Assembly (NCBI RefSeq): GCF_902501965.1
Contig: NZ_CABWID010000010.1
Coordinates: 248,001-312,000 of the forward strand
Direction: 5' to 3'
DNA length: 64,000 nucleotides
Source: Collinsella sp. AK_207A
GTDB taxonomy: Bacteria; Actinomycetota; Coriobacteriia; Coriobacteriales; Coriobacteriaceae
The translations under genes and the position numbers were made by a program. This document shows positions 1-7,422 of this stretch, in pieces (within the stretch, counting starts at the first letter, position 1; every line of letters begins with the position of its first letter). The notes under the pieces are model-generated. The model saw only the letters and a list, made by a program, of their open reading frames with translations. It was not told the DNA's origin and did not search any database.

Positions 1-146
1 TCAACCGGGCACCGAATCACGACCTCCTGGTCACGCTTGACGTTCACGCCCTTGCGAACAATGAGGTCCGCATAGCGCTCGAGCTGCGGCACGAGCTTGC
101 TCATGCCGATTCGGGCATCTTCCCTGGTGATCTTTGCCACGACCAT
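1..146 (-). CDS. M29-family aminopeptidase, N-terminus only (partial)
   Basis: Only the first 48 codons are inside the window; the rest lies beyond position 1. The start ATG at 146 has a purine-rich ribosome site (AGGAAGGGAAG) just upstream. The visible peptide contains LERYADLIVRKGVNV followed by VVIRCPV. This resembles the conserved opening of thermophilic-type M29 metallo-aminopeptidases (AmpS/PepS), where a YAxLLVxxGxNV block precedes a 'vlI' strand. Those enzymes are cytoplasmic, cut N-terminal residues from peptides and bind divalent metal through residues located further downstream, so the catalytic site cannot be checked. The call rests on this short N-terminal similarity alone. Confidence 0.6.
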   Translation of the reverse strand, partial: MVVAKITREDARIGMSKLVPQLERYADLIVRKGVNVKRDQEVVIRCPV

Positions 147-217
147 GAAACGGCTTCCCTTCCTGTGGTGACGCGGACTCGCAATCCGCCGGACCCACCT
201 TTTTGCATACGGACAGA

Positions 218-253
218 ACGGGTGGACCACCCGATTCCAAGTGATCCACCCGT
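218..253 (-). terminator. Inverted repeat downstream of the small membrane protein gene
   Basis: Nine-base arms (ACGGGTGGA and TCCACCCGT) enclose an 18-base loop, 35 bases past the stop of the minus-strand gene ending at 288. There is no clear T-run, so it may be a weak terminator, an mRNA-stabilising hairpin or a protein site. Confidence 0.35.
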
Positions 254-287
254 CATCGCTCACATCAAGCCATCGCCGCGCGACGAG

Positions 288-914
288 CTACTTGCGCTTA
301 CCGCGCTTACCGGCCTTCTTGGCCTCCTTGTCGGCGCGCTTGGAATCCTCCTTGGAGGCCCCGCGCTCGACCGTGGCGCTGAGCCGTGCCTCGCTCATGC
401 CCTCGGCCTTGGCACGCGCCTCGTTGCGGATGGGACGAATCTTGACGAAGTCGAAGATGAACGCCGCAAAGATAGCAATGTAGGCAATCGCCACCGTGGC
501 ATACTCCACCACGGAAAGGGTAGCTGAGGGCTTGTTCCCCGCAAACGAGAACAGGATGAACGCCACAACGATCACGGCAATACCCGCAGCGATGAGAATC
601 ATCCAGATCTTGCGATAGCGGTTGTAGTCAAAGTCCTCGCGCATGAGAACGTTTGCAGCCGCAAAAACACGGTCGTCATGCCGGCGAATCTCGGCCTTGC
701 GGGCGCGCTTCTCCTCGCGCGACAGACCGGAAAGGTCCTCGCCGCGCTCAGCCTGCTGGCGCTTGGCCTTGGAATTGGCGGGGACCACGCGGACGGACTC
801 GGCCGCAGTGCGCGCCGGCTTGGCGGAACCGGCGGACTTGCGCATCATGCCGCCCTTGGTCTCACCGCGCAGGCGCTCCTGGGTTCGCTTGTTCTGGGGA
901 CTACGGGTGCTCAC
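288..914 (-). CDS. Conserved-type small membrane protein of unknown function, two TM segments
   Basis: A 208-aa protein. I chose the GTG start at 914 because AAGGAG lies about 10 bases upstream and the gene then begins 4 bases after the purC stop; an internal ATG pair about 22 codons in is an alternative. The N-terminal half is basic and hydrophilic. Two hydrophobic segments follow (beginning IWMILIAAGIAV and VVEYATVAIAYIAIF), joined by a short loop. The C-terminus is strongly charged, rich in Lys, Arg and Glu and ending in KRGKRK. It looks like a two-pass inner-membrane protein with both tails in the cytoplasm. Co-transcription with purC is likely, but I recognise no family and assign no function. 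Confidence 0.75.
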   Translation of the reverse strand: MSTRSPQNKRTQERLRGETKGGMMRKSAGSAKPARTAAESVRVVPANSKAKRQQAERGEDLSGLSREEKRARKAEIRRHDDRVFAAANVLMREDFDYNRYRKIWMILIAAGIAVIVVAFILFSFAGNKPSATLSVVEYATVAIAYIAIFAAFIFDFVKIRPIRNEARAKAEGMSEARLSATVERGASKEDSKRADKEAKKAGKRGKRK

Positions 915-918
915 GTGC

Positions 919-1803
919 CTACTGCTCCTTCTTGCTCTCGAACTTGCTGCCGGTGATGATCTCGAACGCCTCGCGATACCGCGCCGACGTACCCTCGATG
1001 ACATCCTGGGGCAGCTCGGGCGCCTCGCCCTTGAAGTCCCAGTTGGCCTTCAGCCAGTTGCGCACGAACTGCTTGTCGTAGCTGGGCTGGACCTTGCCCT
1101 CCTCATAGGAGTCCGCCGGCCAGAAGCGGCTGGAGTCCGGGGTAAGGCACTCGTCGATGAGCGTGACCTTACCGTCGATGATGCCGAACTCGAACTTGGT
1201 GTCGGCGATGATGATGCCGCGGGTCAGCGCGTACTCGGCCGCCGCGGTGTAGATCTTGAGGGAGAGGTCGCGGATTTGTGCGGCAATATCCTCGCCCACG
1301 ATCTCGGCGCAGCGCTCGTACGAGATGTTCTCGTCATGCTCGCCCAGCGCCGCCTTGGTGGACGGGGTGAAAATCGGCTCGGGAAGCTTGGAAGCCTCGA
1401 CCAGGCCCTCGGGGAGCTTGATGCCGCACACGGTGCGATCCTGGTCGTAGGTCTTCTTGCCGGAACCGGTCAGGTAACCGCGCACGATGCACTCGATGGG
1501 GATGGTCTTGGCCTTCTTCACCAGCATGGAACGGCCGGCCAGGTAGCTCGCGTACTTCTGGAACTCCTCGGGATAGTCGGCCGTGTCGCACGAGATGAGG
1601 TGGTTGGGCACCAGGTCGGCGAACTTGTGGAACCAGAACTCGGAGATGCGGTTCAGCACCTCGCCCTTGAAGGGAATCTCATCCGGCAGGATGTAGTCGA
1701 AAGCCGAGATGCGGTCGGATGCCACCATCAGCAGGGCGTCACCCGTATCGTAGATATCGCGGACCTTGCCATGCGAATCGGGACGAAGCTCCATCTGTGC
1801 CAC
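919..1803 (-). CDS. purC: Phosphoribosylaminoimidazole-succinocarboxamide synthase (SAICAR synthetase)
   Basis: Joins CAIR and aspartate with ATP to give SAICAR in de novo purine synthesis. The 294-aa product starts at a GTG (1803) with AAAGGAG ten bases upstream, giving V-A-Q-MELRPDSHGKVRDIYD. The motifs GKVRDIYD, ASDRISAFD, ECIVRGYLTGSGKK, IIADTKFEFG and LIDECLTPDSSRFW are the family's ATP and substrate-binding blocks. The length fits the longer PurC type (about 290-300 residues). It is followed 4 bases later by a small membrane protein gene. The next purine enzyme, PurB, is encoded at 17.9-19.2 kb on the same strand, so the pathway is dispersed. Confidence 0.97.
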   Translation of the reverse strand: MAQMELRPDSHGKVRDIYDTGDALLMVASDRISAFDYILPDEIPFKGEVLNRISEFWFHKFADLVPNHLISCDTADYPEEFQKYASYLAGRSMLVKKAKTIPIECIVRGYLTGSGKKTYDQDRTVCGIKLPEGLVEASKLPEPIFTPSTKAALGEHDENISYERCAEIVGEDIAAQIRDLSLKIYTAAAEYALTRGIIIADTKFEFGIIDGKVTLIDECLTPDSSRFWPADSYEEGKVQPSYDKQFVRNWLKANWDFKGEAPELPQDVIEGTSARYREAFEIITGSKFESKKEQ

Positions 1804-1834
1804 TGGTGACCAGCTCCTTTGCGGTCGATGTTGC

Positions 1835-1855
1835 AGGTTGCAACCTCGTATTGTA
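1835..1855 (-). promoter_or_regulatory. Possible purC promoter element with adjacent 12-bp palindrome
   Basis: On the minus strand a good -10 hexamer (TACAAT, 1850-1855) lies about 45 bases before the purC start. It is followed at once by the perfect palindrome AGGTTGCAACCT (1835-1846), in the right place for a repressor operator or transcript-start structure. I see no convincing -35, so this is a moderate prediction. Confidence 0.4.
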
Positions 1856-1922
1856 TCCCATACGCGTACCGCGCGCGGCGCAAAGGGTCGGCTTGACGCA
1901 GAGGCCATCGGCAAAGGGAGGG

Positions 1923-1938
1923 CGTTTCACGTGAATCA
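1923..1938. promoter_or_regulatory. Degenerate parS-like site
   Basis: CGTTTCACGTGAATCA matches the canonical parS 16-mer TGTTTCACGTGAAACA at 14 of 16 positions, keeping the core TTTCACGTGAA. It lies in the gap between the kinase gene and purC, 36 kb from the perfect parS pair next to parA. It could be a weak ParB site. Confidence 0.4.
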
Positions 1939-1974
1939 GATGCTGCCCGCTTCAGGTACTGCCCGCTGGCAGAT

Positions 1975-3648
1975 CTAATCCTCCGCCTGCTCGCGCGGCA
2001 GGTGGATGGTGAATGTGGTGCCATGTCCCAGCTCGGACTCAACGGAGATGAAGCCGTGATGGCGCTCGACGATACCCTTGGTGACCGCCAGGCCCACGCC
2101 CAGACCCCCGGCCTCGCGCGCACGGCTCGCATCTGCCCGCCAGAAGCGCCCGAAAATCCGCGACAGGTCTTCCTTGGCGATGCCGATGCCCGTATCGGAT
2201 ACCTTAATCAGCACGTTCTTGCGATCCGCCTCAACGGACACGAGCACCCAGCCATCTTCCGGCGTGTAGCGCATGGCGTTCGACATGATGTTGATCATCG
2301 CCTGGGTGATCATATCGGGATCGATCTCGGCGGTGGCACCGCGCCCCTGCGTCTCATCCGTAAAGCGAAGATGCAGGTCGCGGTCGTGGAACAGCTGATG
2401 CTGGCTCGACACGATAGTGCGGGCGAGCGATACCACGTCCACGCGCTCGATGCTCATGGGAGCCGTCTTGTTCTCCATGCGCGAGAGGTCGAGCATCTGC
2501 TGCACCAAGCGCGCCAGGCGCCGCGTCTCAGAGGCGACCGTCTCCAGATGGTCGGAGTCCGTGGGGTACACGCCATCCTGCATGGCCTCCACCGTGGCAA
2601 GCATGGCCATGAGCGGCGTGCGCAGCTCATGCGCAACGTCCGAGGTCAAACGACGTTCGTGCTTGAGGTCTTTCTCCAGGCTCTGCGTCATCTCATCGAA
2701 GGTCTCGCCAAGCTGATCGATCTCGTCGTCGCCCTTCATGCCCGTGCGTGCCGTTAGATCTCCGTCGCGAATCTGCTTGGCGGTGGAGGTAATGCGGCGA
2801 ATGGGATTCGTGAGCATGCGGCTCACCAAAAAGCCGATGACGAGCGAAATGATGACGGCCACCAGCGCGGAGATAGCCATGGCGTTGAAGGTCTTGCCGC
2901 GAAACGCGGTGTCCGCCTTGGTGAGCAGGGCGTCCGAGCCCAAAACCCACATGCGCAGGGTGCCGATCTCCTTGCCATCCGAGGTGGTGATGGCGCGGCT
3001 CACGGCCTCCACCGGATCCGTGGGCGCCTTGGACGCAAGCGCATGCGCGCCGGAATCCGCGCTCGAGTACGCCGGAGCGCCCGAGGTATCGGTCGAGCCG
3101 GAATCTGCCGGGATAACCGAGCTCTCCTCCGTGGACGTTCCCGCAGCATCCGAAGCGGCGGAGCCACCCGAGACCGAAGCGTCCTCGGTGGAACCCGCGG
3201 GCTCGCTCTGGGCCTTTTCCTCGCGGCGAATCTCGGCGGCAACCGAGGCCGCCGGCCAGGTGTCGTCGTAGAGAATCGTGCCATCGGCATCCAGCACCTG
3301 CATGCCGATATCGTCAGAAACGGAGGACGAGCTGGCAACGTTGGCTAAAAAGGAAATCGACCAGCCGCCCCGCTCCTCATAGCCCGCGGACAGGCGCTCC
3401 GAGGTGAGCCGTGCGATTTCTTCCACGTTCGCACGCGTGTACTCCGAGAACGCGCCGCCCCAGACCACGGTCACCACCGACACCAAGATGGCGACGGTCA
3501 GCAGCGAGGTGAGCGCGAACGAAAAGGCCATCCGCGACCCGTACGTCGTAGCGGGGCGAACGTCCGCACGTGGCGTATTCCAGCTCGCACGGGACGAACC
3601 GTCCTCTTTCTTATGCTTCTGGCCTATGACGAACTGAGCCGGCAGCAT
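1975..3648 (-). CDS. HAMP-domain sensor histidine kinase
   Basis: A 557-aa membrane kinase. TM1 is around residues 41-63. It is followed by an extracytoplasmic region to about 250 containing a Ser/Ala/Glu/Thr-rich low-complexity stretch (about 145-205), TM2 about 256-277 and a HAMP domain 278-330. The H-box TSDVAHELRTPL has phospho-acceptor His340. The catalytic domain shows the N-box (MINIMSNAMRYTPEDG), G1 (DTGIGI), F-box (FGRFWRAD) and G2 (GGLGVGLAV). It starts 6 bases after the response regulator stop, so the two form an operon and presumably a cognate pair. No strong ribosome site is seen, which suggests translational coupling. The signal sensed is unknown. Confidence 0.93.
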   Translation of the reverse strand: MLPAQFVIGQKHKKEDGSSRASWNTPRADVRPATTYGSRMAFSFALTSLLTVAILVSVVTVVWGGAFSEYTRANVEEIARLTSERLSAGYEERGGWSISFLANVASSSSVSDDIGMQVLDADGTILYDDTWPAASVAAEIRREEKAQSEPAGSTEDASVSGGSAASDAAGTSTEESSVIPADSGSTDTSGAPAYSSADSGAHALASKAPTDPVEAVSRAITTSDGKEIGTLRMWVLGSDALLTKADTAFRGKTFNAMAISALVAVIISLVIGFLVSRMLTNPIRRITSTAKQIRDGDLTARTGMKGDDEIDQLGETFDEMTQSLEKDLKHERRLTSDVAHELRTPLMAMLATVEAMQDGVYPTDSDHLETVASETRRLARLVQQMLDLSRMENKTAPMSIERVDVVSLARTIVSSQHQLFHDRDLHLRFTDETQGRGATAEIDPDMITQAMINIMSNAMRYTPEDGWVLVSVEADRKNVLIKVSDTGIGIAKEDLSRIFGRFWRADASRAREAGGLGVGLAVTKGIVERHHGFISVESELGHGTTFTIHLPREQAED

Positions 3649-3654
3649 GGGTTG

Positions 3655-4380
3655 TTACTTGGCCTGGACGTCCTCGGCCGGCTTGGCCGGGGCCTCAAAA
3701 CGGTAGCCGACGCCATGAACGGTGTAGAGCCACTTGGGATGCTTGGGGTCGTCGCCCAGCTTGGCACGCAGGTTCTTCACGTGGCTGTCGATGGTGCGCT
3801 CGTAGCCCTCGAAGTCGTAACCGAGCACCTTCTCCACGAGTTCCATGCGGTTGTACACGCGACCCGGATGACGCGCGAGCGTGGTGAGCAGCTTGAACTC
3901 GGACGCGGTGAGGTCCACTTCCTTGCCCTCCACGAGGATCTTGTGCCCGGAGATGTCGATGACCAGATCACCGAAGTCGAGCACCTCAACCTGGGGCTCA
4001 TCAGCCAGATGAGTGCGGCGGAACAGCGCGCGCACGCGAGCGACGAGCTCGCGCGGGGAGAACGGCTTGATCAGATAGTCGTCCGCGCCGAGCTCCAGAC
4101 CGATGATGCGGTCCTCAACCTCGCCCTTGGCGGTCAGCATGATGATGGGCACATCGGAGGTATCGCGAATGGCGCGGCAGACGCGCTCGCCGGAAAGCTT
4201 GGGAAGCATGAGGTCGAGCACGATGAGGTCGAACTGGTGCTTTTCGAATTCCTCAACCGCGGACTGGCCGTCGCCAACGCCCACGACCCAGTAGCCCTCG
4301 CGCTCAAGGTAGGCCGCGACGGCATCGCGAATGGCCTTCTCGTCCTCGACGAGCAGAATCTTGCGTGCATCTGAAGCCAT
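3655..4380 (-). CDS. OmpR/PhoB-family response regulator
   Basis: A 241-aa regulator. The receiver domain (about 6-118) has the acidic pair E12/D13, phospho-acceptor D56 in LIVLDLMLP, a Thr in IIMLTAKGE and the conserved Lys in LIKPFSPREL. A winged-helix DNA-binding domain fills about 135-232, with the typical LTASEFKLLTTLARHPGRV recognition region and the terminal YTVHGVGYRFE strand. It is the first gene of the two-gene operon with the downstream HAMP kinase and acts as a cytoplasmic transcription factor. Its targets cannot be read from the sequence, although the Tat lipoprotein gene upstream on the same strand is a plausible neighbour target. Confidence 0.96.
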   Translation of the reverse strand: MASDARKILLVEDEKAIRDAVAAYLEREGYWVVGVGDGQSAVEEFEKHQFDLIVLDLMLPKLSGERVCRAIRDTSDVPIIMLTAKGEVEDRIIGLELGADDYLIKPFSPRELVARVRALFRRTHLADEPQVEVLDFGDLVIDISGHKILVEGKEVDLTASEFKLLTTLARHPGRVYNRMELVEKVLGYDFEGYERTIDSHVKNLRAKLGDDPKHPKWLYTVHGVGYRFEAPAKPAEDVQAK

Positions 4381-4481
4381 GGTGGCCTCCTTGTCCTAAA
4401 TGCCCATAGTTCAACCTATTTTAGCGCAGGCCGTATCTTCGTTTCTACCCAACCTGCCACCGGGTTAACCGCGGCCCGCCC

Positions 4482-5705
4482 CTACAACGATATCAAGCGG
4501 GCGAGCACGTGAGACGGTTTGCCCTTGTCGTCGCGCACCGTCGCAAACACGAGTGCCGTGGAGCACGCACCCTCGCTGGCGGTAAAGTCCCCCAGTCCCA
4601 AGCTTCGATCGGGTGACGAGATCCCCTGGTATTTCTGCGAATCCGTATCTATAGCGTAATGAGCGGACTGTGTCTTGATCAGATAGTGCGAGCCGTTGAA
4701 CGCCACCTGGGCCGCCGGCTCGCGCGAGAAGTACACGTACGGGCCGCCCGAACTCCCCAAAAAGGTTCCCATATTGCCTAAGCTGCCCGCCGATTCGTAC
4801 GCCGCCTCGATGGAGAACGCAAACTGCGACCCGGTGTAGACCGCCTCGAACGGCTTGACCGAGGAAGGCAGCACCAGTTGTGCCAGTTGGGAATAGTTGC
4901 TGCTCGTGAGGTCGAGCGCGGTGATGCCGTAGTAGGTTCCCTCCGACACGCGCACGCGCGGCGTGATGGCGAGCGTCCCGTCGGACACGCGCGGATGCGT
5001 GGCGAAGCGCCCCTTGGACTCCCACACCGACGAGCCCTTGCTGTCGCCAACCTTCCAAACGAGGCAATTCGACGCCTCGGAGCTCTTCGAGCCCTTCGCC
5101 ATGGGCATCTTCTGCCAAACGACCATGGTCCCCGTACAGCTGAATTGCGGCGGCTCCCAGTTGGCGTCCCCGCTGTCGAGCTCCGCAGCCGCACCCGAGA
5201 TCGCTCCGTTCCCGAAGGGCTGCGCAAGAAGCACCCAGTCGAGCGTGCGGTAGTTCATCTCGATCCAAGCCATGACGCCCGTGCCGAGCCGCACGTCATG
5301 GAAACCGTACGCCGAGCCCTTGGTCGGGGCACTCATGAGCGTGGTGAGCGATCCGGCCGAGAGCGAGAACGCGCCAATCGTGTTGGGATGCAGCGCGGAC
5401 TCAGGCGCCATCATGGCCGCAGCCCATGCTCCCTCGCTATGCCAGAGCAGCGTCCCCAGGGGAAGCGTCCAGCCATCGGAGATGGTCAGGCCCAGGTCGC
5501 CCGACTTGTAATCGCCGTCGAGCACGTTCACCACCTGCGAGCTGTCGGTCACCACCTGGGGCTCGCCCTCCGACTTCGACTGCGTCCCCGAGCAGCCCGA
5601 AAGCGCCGTTGCCGCAGCAGCCGCCCCGGCAACGGCGACGGTTCCCGCCGCGAGCTTTCGGCGCGTTACCCCTCCGGCGCGGTCAAAGAGGTCGCGGATA
5701 CTCAT
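4482..5705 (-). CDS. Tat-type lipoprotein, probably beta-propeller-like, unknown function
   Basis: A 407-aa exported protein. The N-terminus has a twin-arginine motif (GGVTRRKLAAG) before an Ala-rich hydrophobic stretch ending in a lipobox, ALSGC, with the acylated Cys at about residue 38. This implies folded export and membrane anchoring on the outer face. The mature part is rich in repeated aromatic-Gly strand segments (for example WTLPLGTLLWHSEGAW and SRLGTGVMAWIE-like blocks), consistent with a propeller or similar all-beta fold, but I do not recognise a specific family. Its ATG overlaps the stop of the upstream TSCPD gene (ATGA), so the two are translated from one transcript. Confidence 0.85.
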   Translation of the reverse strand: MSIRDLFDRAGGVTRRKLAAGTVAVAGAAAAATALSGCSGTQSKSEGEPQVVTDSSQVVNVLDGDYKSGDLGLTISDGWTLPLGTLLWHSEGAWAAAMMAPESALHPNTIGAFSLSAGSLTTLMSAPTKGSAYGFHDVRLGTGVMAWIEMNYRTLDWVLLAQPFGNGAISGAAAELDSGDANWEPPQFSCTGTMVVWQKMPMAKGSKSSEASNCLVWKVGDSKGSSVWESKGRFATHPRVSDGTLAITPRVRVSEGTYYGITALDLTSSNYSQLAQLVLPSSVKPFEAVYTGSQFAFSIEAAYESAGSLGNMGTFLGSSGGPYVYFSREPAAQVAFNGSHYLIKTQSAHYAIDTDSQKYQGISSPDRSLGLGDFTASEGACSTALVFATVRDDKGKPSHVLARLISL

Positions 5706-5977
5706 GCCCGGGTCGTCCGAGCGTCAGAAACCGCCTGCTCAAGCGCGTGCGCCAGCTGATCAGCGCACGACGTCGAGCGCGGACCGCACGTGTTGCCGCG
5801 CAGGATGTCGCAGACATGCTCCACTGGCTGCCCCTCTACCAGCTTTGAGATCGCCTTGAGGTTGCCATTGCAGCCACCTGTGAACTCAACGTGCTCGATG
5901 GTCCTACCGGTGTCATCCAGCTCGACATGGATATTTCTCGCACATACGCCACGCGGCGTGAAATCTGTCTCGATCAC
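5702..5977 (-). CDS. TSCPD domain protein (TIGR03905-type)
   Basis: A 91-aa protein starting at a GTG preceded by GAGGGGG. It carries Cys pairs in VEFTGGCNGN and HVCDILRGNTCGPRSTSCADQLAHAL. The order CNGNL..GxxC..TSCADQL is the hallmark of the short stand-alone TSCPD proteins, the Cys-rich domain also found at the C-terminus of class II (B12-type) ribonucleotide reductases. A metal or redox role through the cysteines is likely, but the biochemical function is not established. The stop overlaps the start of the Tat lipoprotein gene by four bases. Confidence 0.85.
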   Translation of the reverse strand: MIETDFTPRGVCARNIHVELDDTGRTIEHVEFTGGCNGNLKAISKLVEGQPVEHVCDILRGNTCGPRSTSCADQLAHALEQAVSDARTTRA

Positions 5978-6106
5978 GGTACCCCCTCATCTTGTCGCAC
6001 ACCATTATATATTGGTGCGCGTGCAATCCGGATTTCCACACGGCGACCTCGACCGCCGATGTGTCACGACCCTCTGGCACCCCACCCGCCCCTGCCTCTG
6101 CTCATC

Positions 6107-6173
6107 GAACGTACCGCAAAGGCCCAAAACAACCCGTATACTATCCTGTTTTTTGGCCGTTCGGGTACGCTCG
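6107..6173. repeat. Palindromic repeat element, copy 1 (left of AbiEi-like gene)
   Basis: A 66-base element with two-tier inverted symmetry: outer arms CGTACC/GGTACG, five-base spacers, inner arms around GGCCCAAAAC/GTTTTTTGGCC, and a central CGTATACTATCC segment. It matches copy 2 (7217-7282) at 62 of 66 positions in the same orientation. The pair brackets the gene at 6236-7204. The centre contains TATACT, a good -10 hexamer, so a promoter role is possible. Confidence 0.85.
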
Positions 6174-6235
6174 ATTTGTACCCCTCTTAATCCCGACTTC
6201 GCGCGATAATGATTACCCGCGCAAAGGAGGCCATC

Positions 6236-7204
6236 ATGGGAGGATGGGCCGCAACCGAAGCAGCTATCGACCTTCAATTTCAGAAGGCCGAGCAGCAAGG
6301 AGTCTGCCTGGTCTCGAGCTCCCGTTCCCTGCGGCGGGCGCTCGCCGCCAGGGCCAGCGAAGACATGCTGATCAGCCCGCTCCCCGGCATGTTTGCGCGG
6401 CCAGCCTATTGGAACGCCCTGTCTCGGCCTGAGAAGCTTCTACTGGTTGTTCGGACCGACGCCTTGCTGCATCCAACATGGGTTTTCTCCCATGCAACCG
6501 CCGCCTTCGTCCTCGGACTCGACGTTTCCTACAACCTCATCTGGCCCATCAACTTCCTCACCGATAATCCGGGAGGCGGAAAGCACCCTCCCCACCACAA
6601 GCACCATCGCACGGGCTTCAACGCCTTTATTGAAAAAGGCAGTATCAAGACAACCGATGTCCTGCAGACCGTCATCGACTGCGCGCGGACATATCCCTTT
6701 GGCCATGCCCTTGCGATAGCCGACTCCGCGCTCCACCAAGGGCTCATCGCCAAAGATGATCTTGAAGCCGGTCTTGCGTGGTTTGGCGGAAAGCGGGGTA
6801 TTCGGGCCGCCCGACGCGTCGTATCCCTGGCGGATGAACGACCGGATTCTGGAGGTGAATCCATGGTCCGCGCCCTCATGATGGAACTCAGCCTTCCCCA
6901 ACCGATCCTTCAGGCACCCGTTCCCAATCTTGAGCATCCCGAGCTCGTTTACCGCGTCGACTTCCTCTTCCGTCCCGAGGGGCTCGCCCCGGTCGCGTTC
7001 GAGCTCGATGGTCTCGAGAAATACGAGAGCATCCAGATGACCAAAGGTCGCACCGCAGTTCGCATCATGGCAGAGGAGCGACAACGCGAGGCCGCTATCA
7101 CGGCCAGTGGCATCCGCGTCGCCCGTCTTGGATTCCGCCAAGCCATGAAACCGCGCCTCCTCCTGGCCAAGCTCGCGGCCTACGGCGTGGTCCCTACCTC
7201 ATAG
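6236..7204 (+). CDS. AbiEi-like protein with C-terminal PD-(D/E)XK nuclease-like domain
   Basis: A 322-aa protein. The ATG at 6236 was chosen because AAAGGAGG sits 5 bases upstream. The N-terminal half (about 10-170) resembles the AbiEi/abortive-infection-antitoxin type: a winged-helix-like start, then LPGMFARPAYWNAL, then a domain containing VFSHATAAFVLGLDV and a DVLQTVIDCART helix. The C-terminal part has a candidate nuclease core: GGES (E208), YRVDF (D242), FELDGLEKY (E256, D258, K262) and an ERQRE helix, as in DUF559/Vsr-like proteins. It is paralogous to the gene at 16312-17331 throughout its length. It stands alone, bracketed by the 66-base palindromic repeats. Nuclease activity is inferred. 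Confidence 0.75.
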   Translation: MGGWAATEAAIDLQFQKAEQQGVCLVSSSRSLRRALAARASEDMLISPLPGMFARPAYWNALSRPEKLLLVVRTDALLHPTWVFSHATAAFVLGLDVSYNLIWPINFLTDNPGGGKHPPHHKHHRTGFNAFIEKGSIKTTDVLQTVIDCARTYPFGHALAIADSALHQGLIAKDDLEAGLAWFGGKRGIRAARRVVSLADERPDSGGESMVRALMMELSLPQPILQAPVPNLEHPELVYRVDFLFRPEGLAPVAFELDGLEKYESIQMTKGRTAVRIMAEERQREAAITASGIRVARLGFRQAMKPRLLLAKLAAYGVVPTS

Positions 7205-7215
7205 TCCGTACGCTC

Positions 7216-7282
7216 GAGCGTACCGCAAAGGCCAAAAACAGCCCGTATACTATCCTGGTTTTTGGCCGTTCGGGTACGCTCG
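7216..7282. repeat. Palindromic repeat element, copy 2 (right of AbiEi-like gene)
   Basis: Second copy of the 66-base element, with cleaner symmetry than copy 1: AGCGTACC/GGTACGCT outer arms and GGCCAAAAAC/GTTTTTGGCC inner arms, with five-base spacers on each side. It begins 12 bases after the AbiEi-like stop codon. Just to its left, GTACGCTCGAGCGTAC forms another perfect palindrome. The stretch from 7283 to 7360 holds a GCCGGC-rich run and no gene. Confidence 0.85.
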
Positions 7283-7361
7283 CGCAACATAGGCAAGGAG
7301 CATCAGCCGCGCCGACGCCGGCGCCGGCGCCGGCACTCCATAGCCGCTACAGCAACCCGCC

Positions 7362-7396
7362 AACAAAAAGCGGGACGACCCAAAGGCCGCCCCGCT
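7362..7396 (-). terminator. Terminator of the AOR-cytochrome operon
   Basis: On the minus strand, AGCGGGGCGGCC and GGTCGTCCCGCT form a 12-base stem (two G-U pairs) with a short loop, followed by TTTTTGTTGG. It sits 26 bases after the cytochrome stop, in the right place for a rho-independent terminator. Confidence 0.75.
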
Positions 7397-7422
7397 CGCT
7401 GCTGGCTTCCTGCTACCAGGTG

